Source of the DNA: Catellatospora tritici | GTDB lineage: Bacteria > Actinomycetota > Actinomycetes > Mycobacteriales > Micromonosporaceae | Length of the DNA: 64,000 nt | Direction: 5' to 3' | Assembly: GCF_019083965.1 (NCBI RefSeq) | Contig: NZ_JAHRCY010000008.1 | Span: 62,001 to 126,000 of the forward strand | In this document: piece by piece, positions 36,351 to 48,621 of the stretch | Position numbering within the stretch: position 1 is the stretch's first letter | Layout of the letters: the number at the start of each line of letters is the position of its first letter | Notes under the pieces: model-generated | Told to the model about the DNA's origin: nothing | What the model saw: the letters and a program-made list of their open reading frames with translations, nothing else | The model's database searches: none | Made by a program: the position numbers and the translations under genes

Positions 36351-36351
<1 letters not shown>
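35155..36351 (-). CDS. pgk: phosphoglycerate kinase
   Basis: A 398-residue glycolytic kinase making ATP from 1,3-bisphosphoglycerate. The start MRSLDDLLGEGVSGRRVLVR is shorter than the longest frame. N-domain substrate-binding marks are VRADLNVPFVKDKPGVIADD near residue 20 and VIVMSHLGRPKGEPDPKYTL near 58. The C-domain nucleotide site includes VVLGGSKVSDKLAVIEALL, KTVFWNGPMGVFELAPFAGG and the final VVGGGDSAAAVRALGLDEAA. Its ATG overlaps the gap stop codon by one base. Confidence 0.97.
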
Positions 36352-37355
<1,004 letters not shown>

Positions 37356-37588
37356 AGGTCCCATCTCCTCGCATGTGCGCCGTCTGGCGGCTGGAAAGCC
37401 GAGTGCGGCGGCCTATAGGTCACTCGCCCGGTCCCGCCGCCCACACACCTGGCATAACGGCTTGCGCCGAGCTGCCGGCAGCGTCGCCGTACTTGTTCGA
37501 CCCTAGCTGAGCTGTGACCGCCCGCACCGTCGGGGTCTTTGTTTCACAGGGGTGTCGTCCGCCACTCTTTTCTGCGACATGCTCGCCG

Positions 37589-37655
37589 GCTACCGCGGCC
37601 TCAGTCGGTGCCATCCTTCGCTGCGTTACGGATGGCACCGAGCGGCCGCTACCGC
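37589..37655 (+). repeat. GGTGCCATCC-type repeat, copy A
   Basis: GGCTACCGCGGCC (37589-37601), then GGTGCCATCC (37607-37616) facing GGATGGCACC (37630-37639) as a 10-bp hairpin, then CGAGCGGCCGC. A second copy lies in opposite orientation at 42781-42837. Confidence 0.8.
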
Positions 37656-37676
37656 GGGCGACGATTGAGAAAAGAC

Positions 37677-37705
37677 GATCCCGCCTGAACAGGTCAGGCG
37701 GGATC
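37677..37705 (-). terminator. whiA intrinsic terminator
   Basis: On the minus strand, GATCCCGCCTGA (37705-37694) pairs with its complement 37688-37677 over a 5-nt loop, followed directly by GTCTTTTCTC, a T-rich tail. It lies 16 bp past the whiA stop codon. Confidence 0.85.
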
Positions 37706-37721
37706 GGGTGGCGCGGGTCAC

Positions 37722-38702
37722 TCAGACGGTGAGCATCTCGGCGGTGACGGCGGCCTCCGTGTCGGGGATGCCCAGGTCACGGGCCCGCTTGTCGGCCAGG
37801 GCGAGCAGGCGCCTGATGCGCCCGGCGATCGCGTCCTTCGTCAGCGGCGGGTCGGCCAGCGCGCCCAGCTCCTCCAGCGACGCCTGCCGGTGCTCCAGCC
37901 GCAGCCGACCCGCGCTGGTCAGGTGACCGGGCGCGTCGTCGGCCAGGATCTCCAGCGCGCGGGTGACCCGGGCCGCCGCGGCGACCGCGGCCCGCGCCGA
38001 GCGGCGCAGGTTGGCGTCGTCGAAGTTGGCCAGCCGGTTGGCCGTGGCGCGCACCTCGCGCCGCACCCGGCGCTCCTCCCAGGCCAGCACGCTGGAGTGG
38101 GCTCCTATGCGGGTCAGCAGCGCGGCGATCGCGTCGCCGTCCTTGACCACGACCCGGTCCACCCCGCGCACCTCGCGTGCCTTGGCCGTGATGCCCAGCC
38201 GCCGCGCCGCGCCGACCAGTGCCAGCGCCGACTCCGGCCCGGGGCAGGTGATCTCCAGCGCGCTGGAGCGGCCCGGCTCGGTCAGCGAACCGTGTGCGAG
38301 GAAGGCGCCGCGCCACGCCGCCACCGCGCAGCAGACGCTGGCCGAGACCACGTTCGGGGGCAGGCCCCGCACCGGGCGGCCGCGCACGTCCAGCAGGCCG
38401 GTCTGCCGGGCCAGCGCCTCGCCGTCCTTGACGATGCGCACGATGTAGTGGCTGCCCTTGCGCAGCCCACCCGAGGCCAGTACGTGCACCTCGCTGGGGT
38501 AGCCGAACAGGTCGGCGACGGTCGTGCGCAGCCGCCGGGCCACCGCGCCGGTGTCCAGCTCCGCCTCGACCACCACCCGGCCGGAGACGATGTGCAGACC
38601 GCCCGCGAAGCGCAGCAGGGCCGCCATCTCCGACCTCCGGCAGCACGGCTTGGGCACGTCGACCCGGCTCAGTTCGTCTTTGACCGCAGCGGTCATCGCC
38701 AT
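37722..38702 (-). CDS. whiA: sporulation transcription regulator WhiA
   Basis: A 326-residue DNA-binding protein that, with WhiB, starts sporulation septation in Streptomyces and its relatives. It has an N-terminal LAGLIDADG-like part (residues about 1-210: MAMTAAVKDELSRVDVPKPC, EMAALLRFAGGLHIVSGRVV, GGLRKGSHYIVRIV) and a C-terminal HTH (about 230-326) including ASLEELGALADPPLTKDAIA and GRIRRLLALADKRARDLGIP. Its position after yvcK and rapZ is nearly universal in Gram-positive bacteria. The WhiB partner is not in this window. Confidence 0.96.
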   Translation of the reverse strand: MAMTAAVKDELSRVDVPKPCCRRSEMAALLRFAGGLHIVSGRVVVEAELDTGAVARRLRTTVADLFGYPSEVHVLASGGLRKGSHYIVRIVKDGEALARQTGLLDVRGRPVRGLPPNVVSASVCCAVAAWRGAFLAHGSLTEPGRSSALEITCPGPESALALVGAARRLGITAKAREVRGVDRVVVKDGDAIAALLTRIGAHSSVLAWEERRVRREVRATANRLANFDDANLRRSARAAVAAAARVTRALEILADDAPGHLTSAGRLRLEHRQASLEELGALADPPLTKDAIAGRIRRLLALADKRARDLGIPDTEAAVTAEMLTV

Positions 38703-38780
38703 CGTGTCGTCACCTCGTGGCCGGTCGCGGGCTGTGCGCCATGGTTTGTGGTCAAGTCAGTGGTGCCGGGTTCGTACGTG

Positions 38781-39728
38781 CTAACGAGCGGTGCCCAAGA
38801 GTGGCACCAGTGCGCGGCCCAATCGGACCGGATCGTGTCGGGGTGTGCCGTCGTCGACCGCCACCGGGGCGAGCGCGATGCGGGCACCGAGTGATTCTGC
38901 CGCATTCGCGACCGGTTCGGGGTCTGGCACGGCATTCCTGTCGACCAGAACAATATCCACCTTGAGGTCCGGCAGGTACCGGCTCAGTGCGGCGAGGTGG
39001 TCGGGCAGCGACAGACCGACCGTCTCCCGGTCCGCGGCGAGGTTCAGGGTCACCAGGCGGCGCGCCGGGCTGGCCACGATCGCGGCCGCCTGTTCGGGCA
39101 CCAGCAGATGCGGAATGACGCTCGTGTACCAGCTGCCCGGCCCGAACACGAGCCAGTCGGCCGAGCCGATCGCCTCGATCGCCTGCGGGCACGGCTGCGG
39201 CTGGGGCGGCTCCAGCCGTACCTCCAGCACCCGGCCCGGCGCGACCGCGACCTGGTGCTGGCCGCGGACCGTGACCTTCTCGCCGTCGACGATCAGATCG
39301 GCCTCGATGCCCAGCGGATGGCAGGACATCGGCAGCACCCGGCCGACCGCGTGCACCATCGCCTGGGCGTGCTCCAGCGCCGCCACCGGGTCGCCGAGCA
39401 GCTCCATCAGGCCGCACAGCACCACGTTGCCGACCGGGTGCCCGGCCAGCTCGTCCGAGCCGGTGAAGCGGTACTGCATCAGCTTGGCCGTGCCGTCGCT
39501 GACCCCGTCGTCGGCGGCCAGCGCCGCCAGCGCCTGGCGCAGGTCACCGGGGGGCAGCACCGAGCGGGCGGCGCGCAGCCGCCCGCTGGAGCCGCCGTCG
39601 TCAGCCACGGTCACCACCGCGGTCAGGTCCAGCGGCAGCCCGGTGGCGCGCAGCGCGCGCAGGCTGGCGCTCAGGCCGTGCCCGCCACCGAAGGCCACCA
39701 CCTTGATGGGCTTACTCGCCTCGTTCAT
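38781..39728 (-). CDS. yvcK: YvcK family UDP-sugar-binding protein
   Basis: A 315-residue gluconeogenesis factor of the YvcK/CofD-like family, which binds UDP-N-acetylglucosamine and helps balance carbon flow into the cell wall. The nucleotide-binding motif KVVAFGGGHGLSASLRALRA lies at the N-terminus, then TVADDGGSSGRLRAARSVLP near residue 40 and PPGDLRQALAAL. The later FGPGSWYTSVIPHLLVPEQA and DIVLVDRNAVPD are family-typical. It is in the rapZ-yvcK-whiA cluster, 76 bp after rapZ. Confidence 0.93.
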   Translation of the reverse strand: MNEASKPIKVVAFGGGHGLSASLRALRATGLPLDLTAVVTVADDGGSSGRLRAARSVLPPGDLRQALAALAADDGVSDGTAKLMQYRFTGSDELAGHPVGNVVLCGLMELLGDPVAALEHAQAMVHAVGRVLPMSCHPLGIEADLIVDGEKVTVRGQHQVAVAPGRVLEVRLEPPQPQPCPQAIEAIGSADWLVFGPGSWYTSVIPHLLVPEQAAAIVASPARRLVTLNLAADRETVGLSLPDHLAALSRYLPDLKVDIVLVDRNAVPDPEPVANAAESLGARIALAPVAVDDGTPRHDPVRLGRALVPLLGTAR

Positions 39729-39804
39729 GCCCGCTCCTCGCTGAGCTCGTCGCGGTCATGGACGTGCCGAGCCTCGTCAGTGTTCCCCGTCATCTGCGCC
39801 AAGG

Positions 39805-40743
39805 TCACTCACGGCCGAGGTCGCGGTGCTGCGCGTGTGCCACCACCCGCAGTTCACGCAGGCGGCGGGCCAGCTCCTCGGCGATGGCGACGCTACGATG
39901 CTTACCGCCGGTACAACCGACGGCCACGGTCAGATACCGCTTGCCCTCGCGTTCGAAACCCGGCGCGGTGGCCAGAACGAGCCGGGCGTACGTCTCCACG
40001 AACGTCCCCGCGCCCCGCTGGCCGAGCACGTACCGGCTGACGGGCTCGTCGCGGCCGGTCTGCTCACGCAGCTCCGAGACCCAGAACGGGTTGGGCAGGA
40101 AGCGGGCGTCCAGCACGAAGTCGGCGTCGGGGGGCAGCCCGTACTTGAAGCCGAACGACAGCACGGTCACCCGCAGGCGCAGCGCGTCGGGGCTGGCGAA
40201 CAACTCCTCGACCCGGGCCCGCAGCTGGTTGACGTTCAGGTGCGAGGTGTCGATCAGCACGTCGGCCTGCTCGCGCGCCTCGGCGAGCAGGGTGCGCTCG
40301 GCGGCGATGCCGTCGGACAGCCGACCGTCGCCCTGCAGCGGATGCGAACGCCGTACGCTCTCGAACCGCCGGATCAGCACCTCGTCGTCGGCGTCGACGA
40401 AGACCACGCGGGGGCTGAAGCCGCGCTCGCGCAGCTCCCGGATCGCCCCGGCCAGGTCGGTGGAGAAGGCGCGGCTGCGCACGTCGAGCACCATCGCGGT
40501 GTGCCGGGCCGCCCCGCCCGCCTTCGCGGCGAGCTCGGCCAGCTGCACCAGCAGCGCCTGGGGCAGGTTGTCGACCACGTAATAGCCGACGTTCTCCAGG
40601 GCGCGGGCCACGGTGCTGCGACCGCCGCCCGAGACGCCGGTCACCACCACCAGGTCTGTCCCGGCCTCGTCGGTCACCTCAGTCTCGGCCGCCGGCTCCG
40701 CGCGCTCCCCCGCCGCGCCGTGCCTTGCCGTATCCACGCTCAC
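39805..40743 (-). CDS. rapZ: RapZ family nucleotide-binding protein
   Basis: A 312-residue P-loop protein of the RapZ/YvcJ family. The N-terminal P-loop is VVTGVSGGGRSTVARALENV near residue 35, with Arg where many homologues have the Walker A Lys; the same change is frequent in actinobacteria. VGYYVVDNLPQALLVQLAEL follows, then SRAFSTDLAGAIRELRERGF. The C-terminal domain ends with VGCTGGKHRSVAIAEELARR. In enterobacteria RapZ controls glucosamine-6-phosphate synthase through small RNAs; a role here is not established. Start GTG 40743. Confidence 0.92.
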   Translation of the reverse strand: MSVDTARHGAAGERAEPAAETEVTDEAGTDLVVVTGVSGGGRSTVARALENVGYYVVDNLPQALLVQLAELAAKAGGAARHTAMVLDVRSRAFSTDLAGAIRELRERGFSPRVVFVDADDEVLIRRFESVRRSHPLQGDGRLSDGIAAERTLLAEAREQADVLIDTSHLNVNQLRARVEELFASPDALRLRVTVLSFGFKYGLPPDADFVLDARFLPNPFWVSELREQTGRDEPVSRYVLGQRGAGTFVETYARLVLATAPGFEREGKRYLTVAVGCTGGKHRSVAIAEELARRLRELRVVAHAQHRDLGRE

Positions 40744-40799
40744 GTACGCCCCCACTAAGCGCCTCCGTGCCGGTTCACCGCCCGGCACGGAGGTTCATC

Positions 40800-42734
40800 C
40801 TAGCCAGGCTCCCCGGAAGCACCGCTTCCTGCCGCCGGATTCACCTGCTGGGGTACGCCCAGCGCCGCCAGCACCGCCGCCGCCGTGCGCGGCCCGATCC
40901 CGGGCACCTGGGCGATCTCGTCGGCGCCCGCGGCGGCCAACCGCTTGAGCGAACCGAAGTGCCGCAGCAGCGCCTTGCGCCGGATCTCGCCCAGGCCGGG
41001 CACGCTGTCGAGGTCGGAGGCGGTCATCCGGGCCGAGCGCCGCTGCCGGTGGAACGTGATCGCGAACCGGTGTGCCTCGTCGCGGACGCGCTGCAACAGG
41101 TAGAGGCCCTCGGCCTGGCGCGGCAGGATGACCGGCATCGGGTCGTCGGGCAGCCACACCTCCTCCAGCCGCTTGGCCAGGCCGCAGACCGCGACGTCGG
41201 TGACGCCCAGCTCGGACATGACCGCCGCGGCGGCGTTGACCTGGGGCGCGCCGCCGTCGACCACGATCAGCTGCGGCGGGTACGCGAACCGCTTGGGCCG
41301 CCCCCCGTCGGGCTCCGGCTCGACCGGCCCCTCGGCCAGGTAGCGCGCGAACCGGCGCCGCATCACCTCGCTGATCGCCGACACGTCGTCGGTGGCGCCC
41401 TTGATGATGAAGCGCCGGTAGTCGCTCTTGCGCGGCACGCCGTCCTCGAAGACGACCATGCTGGCGACCACGTCGGTGCCCTGGATCTGGGAGATGTCGA
41501 AGCACTCGATCCGCAGCGGGGCGCTGGCCAGGCCGAGGGCGTCCTCGATCTCCTCCAGCGCGCGGCTGCGGGCGGTCAGGTCGCCCGCGCGGCGCAGCTT
41601 GTGCTGGGCCAGCGACTGCAGCGCGTTGCGGGCCACCGTCTCCAGCAGCGCCTTCTTGTCGCCGCGCTGCGGCACGCGCAGGCTGACCCGCGAGCCGCGG
41701 TGCGCCGACAGCCAGTCCGACAGCGCGTCGGCGTCGGCGGGCAGCTCCGGCACCAGGATCTCGCGCGGCACGTCGGCCTCGGGGCCCTCGGTCACCTCGG
41801 CGTCGCCGTAGATCTGGGTGCAGAAGTGGTGCACCAGGTCGCCGATGGTCAGCTCCTCGGTCTTGTCCACGATCCAGCCGCGCTGGCCGCGCACCCGCCC
41901 GTCGCGGACGTGGAACACCTGGACGGCGGCCTCCAGCGGGTCGTCGGCGAAGGCGACCACGTCGGCGTCGGTGCCGTCGGACAGCACGATCGACTGCTTC
42001 TCCATCGCCCGGCGCAGGGCGACCAGGTCGTCGCGCAGGCGGGCGGCGCGCTCGTACTCCATCGCGGCCGACGCCTCACGCATCTGCCGTTCCAGGCGCC
42101 GCTGCATCTCGTCCGTGCGCCCGGCCATGAAGTCGCAGAACTCCAGCACGATGGCGCGATGCTCGTCGGCGCTGACCCGGCCCACGCACGGCGCCGAGCA
42201 CTTGCCGATGTCGCCGAGCAGGCAGGGGCGGCCGATCTGCCCCGCGCGCTTGAACACCCCGGCCGAGCAGGTGCGCGACGGGAAGACGCGCAGCAGCAGG
42301 TCGAGGGTCTCGCGGATGGCCCAGGCGTGCGAGTACGGCCCGAAGTAGCGCACGCCCTTCTTCTTCGCCCCGCGCATGACCAGCAGGCGCGGGAACTCCT
42401 CGTCCAGGGTGACGGCGAGATAGGGGTAGGACTTGTCGTCGCGGTACTTCACATTGAAGCGGGGGTCGTACTCCTTGATCCAGGAGTACTCCAGTTGCAG
42501 CGCCTCGACCTCGGTGCCGACGACCACCCAGTCCACGCCCGCGGCGGTGGTGACCATCTGCTGGGTGCGCTGGTGCAGCGACCACAGGTCGGCGAAGTAT
42601 GAGTTCAGCCTGCTGCGCAGGCTCTTGGCCTTGCCGACGTAGATGATCCGTCCCGTGTCATCACGGAACCGGTACACACCGGGCGCGTCGGGAATGCTGC
42701 CCGGCGCGGGCCGGTACTGGGACGGATCAGCCAC
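40800..42734 (-). CDS. uvrC: excinuclease ABC subunit C
   Basis: A 644-residue nuclease that makes both cuts in nucleotide excision repair. Domains in order: GIY-YIG nuclease (PDAPGVYRFRDDTGRIIYVG, KAKSLRSRLNSYF; residues 15-48), cysteine region RTCSAGVFKRAGQIGRPCLL, UVR helix pair with AAMEYERAARLRDDLVALRR that contacts UvrB, RNase H-like domain (ECFDISQIQGTDVVASMVVF; LIVVDGGAPQVNAAAAVMSE), and two helix-hairpin-helix motifs (LDSVPGLGEIRRKALLRHFG; IAQVPGIGPRTAAAVLAAL). Its 3' end lies 56 bp from rapZ. UvrA is encoded 0.7 kb upstream. Confidence 0.96.
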   Translation of the reverse strand: MADPSQYRPAPGSIPDAPGVYRFRDDTGRIIYVGKAKSLRSRLNSYFADLWSLHQRTQQMVTTAAGVDWVVVGTEVEALQLEYSWIKEYDPRFNVKYRDDKSYPYLAVTLDEEFPRLLVMRGAKKKGVRYFGPYSHAWAIRETLDLLLRVFPSRTCSAGVFKRAGQIGRPCLLGDIGKCSAPCVGRVSADEHRAIVLEFCDFMAGRTDEMQRRLERQMREASAAMEYERAARLRDDLVALRRAMEKQSIVLSDGTDADVVAFADDPLEAAVQVFHVRDGRVRGQRGWIVDKTEELTIGDLVHHFCTQIYGDAEVTEGPEADVPREILVPELPADADALSDWLSAHRGSRVSLRVPQRGDKKALLETVARNALQSLAQHKLRRAGDLTARSRALEEIEDALGLASAPLRIECFDISQIQGTDVVASMVVFEDGVPRKSDYRRFIIKGATDDVSAISEVMRRRFARYLAEGPVEPEPDGGRPKRFAYPPQLIVVDGGAPQVNAAAAVMSELGVTDVAVCGLAKRLEEVWLPDDPMPVILPRQAEGLYLLQRVRDEAHRFAITFHRQRRSARMTASDLDSVPGLGEIRRKALLRHFGSLKRLAAAGADEIAQVPGIGPRTAAAVLAALGVPQQVNPAAGSGASGEPG

Positions 42735-42780
42735 GCCGCAAGCCTAGTAGGAAGGTCTGACGTCGCCCGCGCGGCAGCGG

Positions 42781-42837
42781 CCGCCCGGTGCCATCCGCAG
42801 CGCGGCGAGGATGGCACCGGTCAAGGCCGCGGTAGCC
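42781..42837 (-). repeat. GGTGCCATCC-type repeat, copy B (inverted)
   Basis: GGTGCCATCC (42787-42796) faces GGATGGCACC (42809-42818), and GGCCGCGGTAGCC follows at 42825-42837. On the minus strand it matches copy A (37589-37655) over its whole length with few differences. Confidence 0.8.
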
Positions 42838-42856
42838 GATGAGCACGTCACAGCCT

Positions 42857-43327
42857 TCAGGCGATGCGCACCTCGTCGCCCTCGACCACGATCTTGCGCT
42901 CGTCCAGGGCCCGCTGGGCGGGCTGGTCCTTCTTGGCCGGAGCGCCGTCGCCGATGTTGAACTCGCTGAAGTGGCAGGTGCACTTGATCTTGCCGTCGGC
43001 GATCTGACTCACCGGGCAGCTCTGGTGCGTGCAGATGCTGCTGAACCCGACGAAGACGTTCGCCGACGGCTGGGTCACCACGGTGCCGTGCTCGGCGAAG
43101 ATCTTGCCGCCGCCGACCGGGATGTCGGCCGTCTTGCCCAGCACGGTGCCGCTGGCCGGAGCCTGCGCGCCGCCGTTGCCGCCACCGGGGCCGCCGGCGC
43201 CGCCGGTCGTCGGCGTGGCTGCCGGTTCGTCGGTGCCGCAGGCGGCCAGCAGCCCGGCAGCGCCCGCCATCCCCGCGCCCGCGATCAGGGCACGGCGCGA
43301 GGTGGCAGGCTGAAGCGCGTCACTCAT
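42857..43327 (-). CDS. Tat-exported Rieske [2Fe-2S] lipoprotein
   Basis: A 156-residue extracytoplasmic Rieske protein. The N-terminus has a twin-arginine signal (ATSRRALIAGAGMAGAAGLL) ending in a lipobox LLAAC near residue 30. A Gly/Thr/Pro-rich linker follows to about residue 60. Cluster ligands are SSICTHQSCPVSQI and IKCTCHFSEFNIGDG. With no transmembrane helix and no cytochrome genes nearby, it is not the bc1 Rieske subunit. It is probably a stand-alone redox lipoprotein with an unknown electron partner. Confidence 0.9.
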   Translation of the reverse strand: MSDALQPATSRRALIAGAGMAGAAGLLAACGTDEPAATPTTGGAGGPGGGNGGAQAPASGTVLGKTADIPVGGGKIFAEHGTVVTQPSANVFVGFSSICTHQSCPVSQIADGKIKCTCHFSEFNIGDGAPAKKDQPAQRALDERKIVVEGDEVRIA

Positions 43328-43422
43328 GGAGGTAGGGGCCTTCCTGTGAGGGGTCTGAAAGGCAACCTACCCAACGTCTCTGAAACTTAGCTGCGAATTC
43401 AACTACCCGTTTCGGCAGCGGA

Positions 43423-46332
<2,910 letters not shown>

Positions 46333-46650
46333 GGAAGGCTCTCCCCACCACGGTTGCTCGGAAGTGTTACCAATGAACGCGCCCCGGCGGGGCGCTCGAA
46401 AGTTACGACACCGGACAAAGCTCCCAGCGGGTACGCGCGCAGCAGCGCGCACCTGCGCAGAGCTCACGCGGACTGCAGGGCAGTCCAATGCCTGGGCAAC
46501 TCTAGCCCCGCCCTCCGACAAGTTCGGCACGCGCCACGAACACACGTGCTAACCACGGCGAGTCCCCGGTGACAGCCGCGTCCGGTGGGTTGGACGGCTT
46601 CAGTCATACACCTTGGATGACACCTGGCGGGCGCGCTAGCATCCGCCACC
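46333..46650. other. divergent uvrA / zinc-ribbon gene intergenic region (318 bp)
   Basis: No gene is supported. A hairpin GCGCCCC-GGC-GGGGCGC at 46379-46395 would fall in the uvrA leader. GCGCGC-AGCA-GCGCGC lies at 46435-46450. TAGCAT at 46637-46642, 8 nt before the GTG of the plus-strand gene, is a likely -10 box. I do not see a convincing LexA box. Confidence 0.55.
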
Positions 46651-47322
46651 GTGACCGACGTGACCAGCACCTCAGCCCCTGCCGACCGCGCCGACGAGGC
46701 CGGTCCCGTCTGCGTGCTGTGCCACCACCTCCCGGCCGCGCCCGCGACCCTCCACCAGGTGAACGGCGTACTGGTGTATCTGCGCTGGAACCGGGAGCAG
46801 GGACCGTTCTGCCGCGACTGCGGCACGACGCTGTTCCGCGACGCCACCGCCCGGTCGCTGAGCCGCGGCAGCTGGCACCTCCTGTCCCCCGTGCTGGTGC
46901 CCCTGGTACTGGCCCGCAACCTGGCCGCGCGGCGCGCCGTCACCGCGCTGGCCGACCCCCGACCCCACCCGGTGCTGGCCGCGCCCAACCACCGGCCGCT
47001 GGTGCCGGGCCGCCCGGTCATGCGGCGGCCCACCTCGTGGCTGGCGCCGCTGCTGCTGGCGGTGCTGGTGTCACTCGCGCCACTGGTCGCGGGGCCGGGC
47101 GTGCGGTACGACCGGGTCGGCGGCTGCGTGCGGAAGTCCACCCCGCTGGGCATGTACGACGCCATCCGCTTCGTCTCCTGCGCCGACGTCCACGACGCGC
47201 GAATCGCCGCGGTGGTGACCAGCTGGACCGAGTGCCGTGGCTTCGACGAGTACGTCGCCGAAGGCGGCCACTTCTACTGCCTCACCACCGAACCGGACCC
47301 CACCCCGGCGCAGCCCGACTGA
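46651..47322 (+). CDS. zinc-ribbon membrane protein with LppU-like extracytoplasmic domain
   Basis: A 223-residue protein of unknown function. A cytoplasmic zinc ribbon is formed by Cys21/Cys24 (VCVLCHH) and Cys54/Cys57 (FCRDCG). A membrane-associated stretch LLSPVLVPLVLARNLAARRA and a Pro/Arg-rich linker (VPGRPVMRRPTSW) follow, then a helix APLLLAVLVSLAPLV near residue 135. The outer part has three spaced cysteines (GGCVRK, VSCADVH, ECRG, then FYCL), like the LppU/SCO3897 family. A paralogue with the same layout lies at 62714-63385. GTG start, likely leaderless. Divergent from uvrA. Confidence 0.75.
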   Translation: MTDVTSTSAPADRADEAGPVCVLCHHLPAAPATLHQVNGVLVYLRWNREQGPFCRDCGTTLFRDATARSLSRGSWHLLSPVLVPLVLARNLAARRAVTALADPRPHPVLAAPNHRPLVPGRPVMRRPTSWLAPLLLAVLVSLAPLVAGPGVRYDRVGGCVRKSTPLGMYDAIRFVSCADVHDARIAAVVTSWTECRGFDEYVAEGGHFYCLTTEPDPTPAQPD

Positions 47323-47361
47323 CCCCGCCGGAACCGCGGCCACGGCCCCGTCAGGCGCGGG

Positions 47362-48423
47362 TCACAGCCGGAACCGGGGCGGCCGTTCCCACTGCCGCCC
47401 GCGCCGCCGGGCCGCCGTGGCCAGCCGGTCCTCGCGCCGCCGCGACTCGTACGCCAACTCGCGCTGCAGCTTGCACCAGCTCTCCCAGCGGCGCCCGGTC
47501 AACGCCCCGTCGGCCAGCGCCTCGCGCACCGCGCAGCCCGGCTCCTCGCCGTGACCGCAGTCGGCGAACCGGCACTCCGTGATGATCGCCAGTACGTCGG
47601 AGAACGTCTGCTCCAGCCCGACCTCGCCGTCGAGCAGGCCGACTCCCCGGATGCCGGGCGTGTCCAGCACCGCCCCGCCGCCGGGGACCGGCATCAGGGC
47701 CCGGTAGGTCGTGGTGTGCCGCCCCTTGCCGTCCACCCGCCGGTTGGCCTGGGTCGTCATCACGGTGGCCCCGAGCAGCGCGTTGACCAGCGTGGATTTG
47801 CCGACGCCGGAGGGGCCGAGCAGCCCGAGGGTGCGGCCGGGGGCGACGTACGGCATGAGGGCGGCCAGGCCGTAGCCGTGTTCGGCGCTGATCGGCAGGA
47901 CGGGCACGCCGGGGGCCAGTTCGGCAAGGTGGTCGGCCAGGGCGGCCGGGTCGGCGACCAGGTCGGCCTTGGTCAGCACCAGCACCGGTTGGGCGCCGGA
48001 CTCCCAGGCCAGGGCGAGCAGGCGCTCGACGGTGGCCGGTTCGGGGCCGGGGTCGAGGGAGGCGACCACGGCGACGGTGTCGAGGTTGGCGGCCAGCACC
48101 TGGCCGGTCGAGTCCTTGCCGGCCGTGCGGCGGACGACGGCGCTACGGCGGGGCAGCACCGACTCGATGGTGGTGCGGGCGTCGGGCCAGTGGCGCAGGG
48201 CCACCCAGTCGCCCGCGCAGGGCAGCGCGACCGGATCGGCCGCTGCGGCGATCATGGCCGGGCCGCCGAGTCCGGCGCGTACGGTGCCGCCGGCGGTGAG
48301 CACGGTGCACACGCCGCGGTCGGCGCGCACCACCCGGCCGGGTTCGTGGTCGGGCCGGTCGAAGAGGGGGTATGCGGAAGCGAAGCGGTCGTCCCATCCG
48401 AGGGACGACAACGAGACGGTCAT
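47362..48423 (-). CDS. rsgA: ribosome small subunit-dependent GTPase RsgA
   Basis: A 353-residue circularly permuted GTPase that checks late assembly of the 30S subunit. An N-terminal OB-like part (VRADRGVCTVLTAGGTVRAG) is followed by motifs in permuted order: G4 VLVLTKADLVADPAALADH near residue 160, G1 LLGPSGVGKSTLVNALLGAT near 205, and G3 VLDTPGIRGVGLLDGE near 255. The C-terminal zinc knuckle is ITECRFADCGHGEEPGCAVR near 290. An Arg-rich tail follows. A 24-bp perfect palindrome lies 39 bp before its start codon. Confidence 0.94.
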   Translation of the reverse strand: MTVSLSSLGWDDRFASAYPLFDRPDHEPGRVVRADRGVCTVLTAGGTVRAGLGGPAMIAAAADPVALPCAGDWVALRHWPDARTTIESVLPRRSAVVRRTAGKDSTGQVLAANLDTVAVVASLDPGPEPATVERLLALAWESGAQPVLVLTKADLVADPAALADHLAELAPGVPVLPISAEHGYGLAALMPYVAPGRTLGLLGPSGVGKSTLVNALLGATVMTTQANRRVDGKGRHTTTYRALMPVPGGGAVLDTPGIRGVGLLDGEVGLEQTFSDVLAIITECRFADCGHGEEPGCAVREALADGALTGRRWESWCKLQRELAYESRRREDRLATAARRRGRQWERPPRFRL

Positions 48424-48461
48424 CTGCGATGTCCTTGCCTTGCTGGTACGGGAAGCGGGGT

Positions 48462-48485
48462 CACGCCACCCGATCGGGTGGCGTG
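48462..48485. promoter_or_regulatory. 24-bp perfect palindrome upstream of rsgA
   Basis: CACGCCACCCGATCGGGTGGCGTG has full dyad symmetry and could fold as a 10-bp stem with a GATC loop. It lies between rsgA and the small gene upstream of it, so it may terminate that gene or act as an operator or attenuator for rsgA. Confidence 0.55.
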
Positions 48486-48621
48486 CTGGAAACCTCGACA
48501 GTCATGGCGCCACCCCCTTCAAGGCCGTCGTCTGGAGCCGGTCTGGCGAGCCGGTCTCGCGTACTGGCCGCCACGCTACGCGCACCCGCCGCCCGGGTGC
48601 CACGGATTATCGCCGCGCAGG

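Larger units (their letters stand above)
37356..37721. other. gap-whiA intergenic region (366 bp)
   Basis: No gene is supported here. From right to left it holds the whiA terminator (37677-37705), a GGTGCCATCC-type repeat (37589-37655), and the upstream region of gap, which contains the symmetrical CCTATAGG (37412-37419) as a possible -10 region on the minus strand. It is richer in A and T around 37500-37570 than its surroundings. Confidence 0.6.

Noticed and set aside
40590..40640. RapZ treated as defective because the P-loop lysine is arginine
   Set aside because: GxSGxGRS is commonly seen in actinobacterial RapZ proteins, as far as I recall, and the C-terminal TGGKHRS motif is intact.
42857..43327. 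QcrA subunit of the bc1 complex
   Set aside because: There is no transmembrane helix or cytochrome gene nearby; the N-terminus is a Tat lipoprotein signal.
46537..46552. ACGAACACACGTGCTA as a LexA (SOS) box for uvrA
   Set aside because: Only about nine of twelve positions of TCGAAC-N4-GTTCGA fit, and it lies 205 bp from the uvrA start. Not enough to call.
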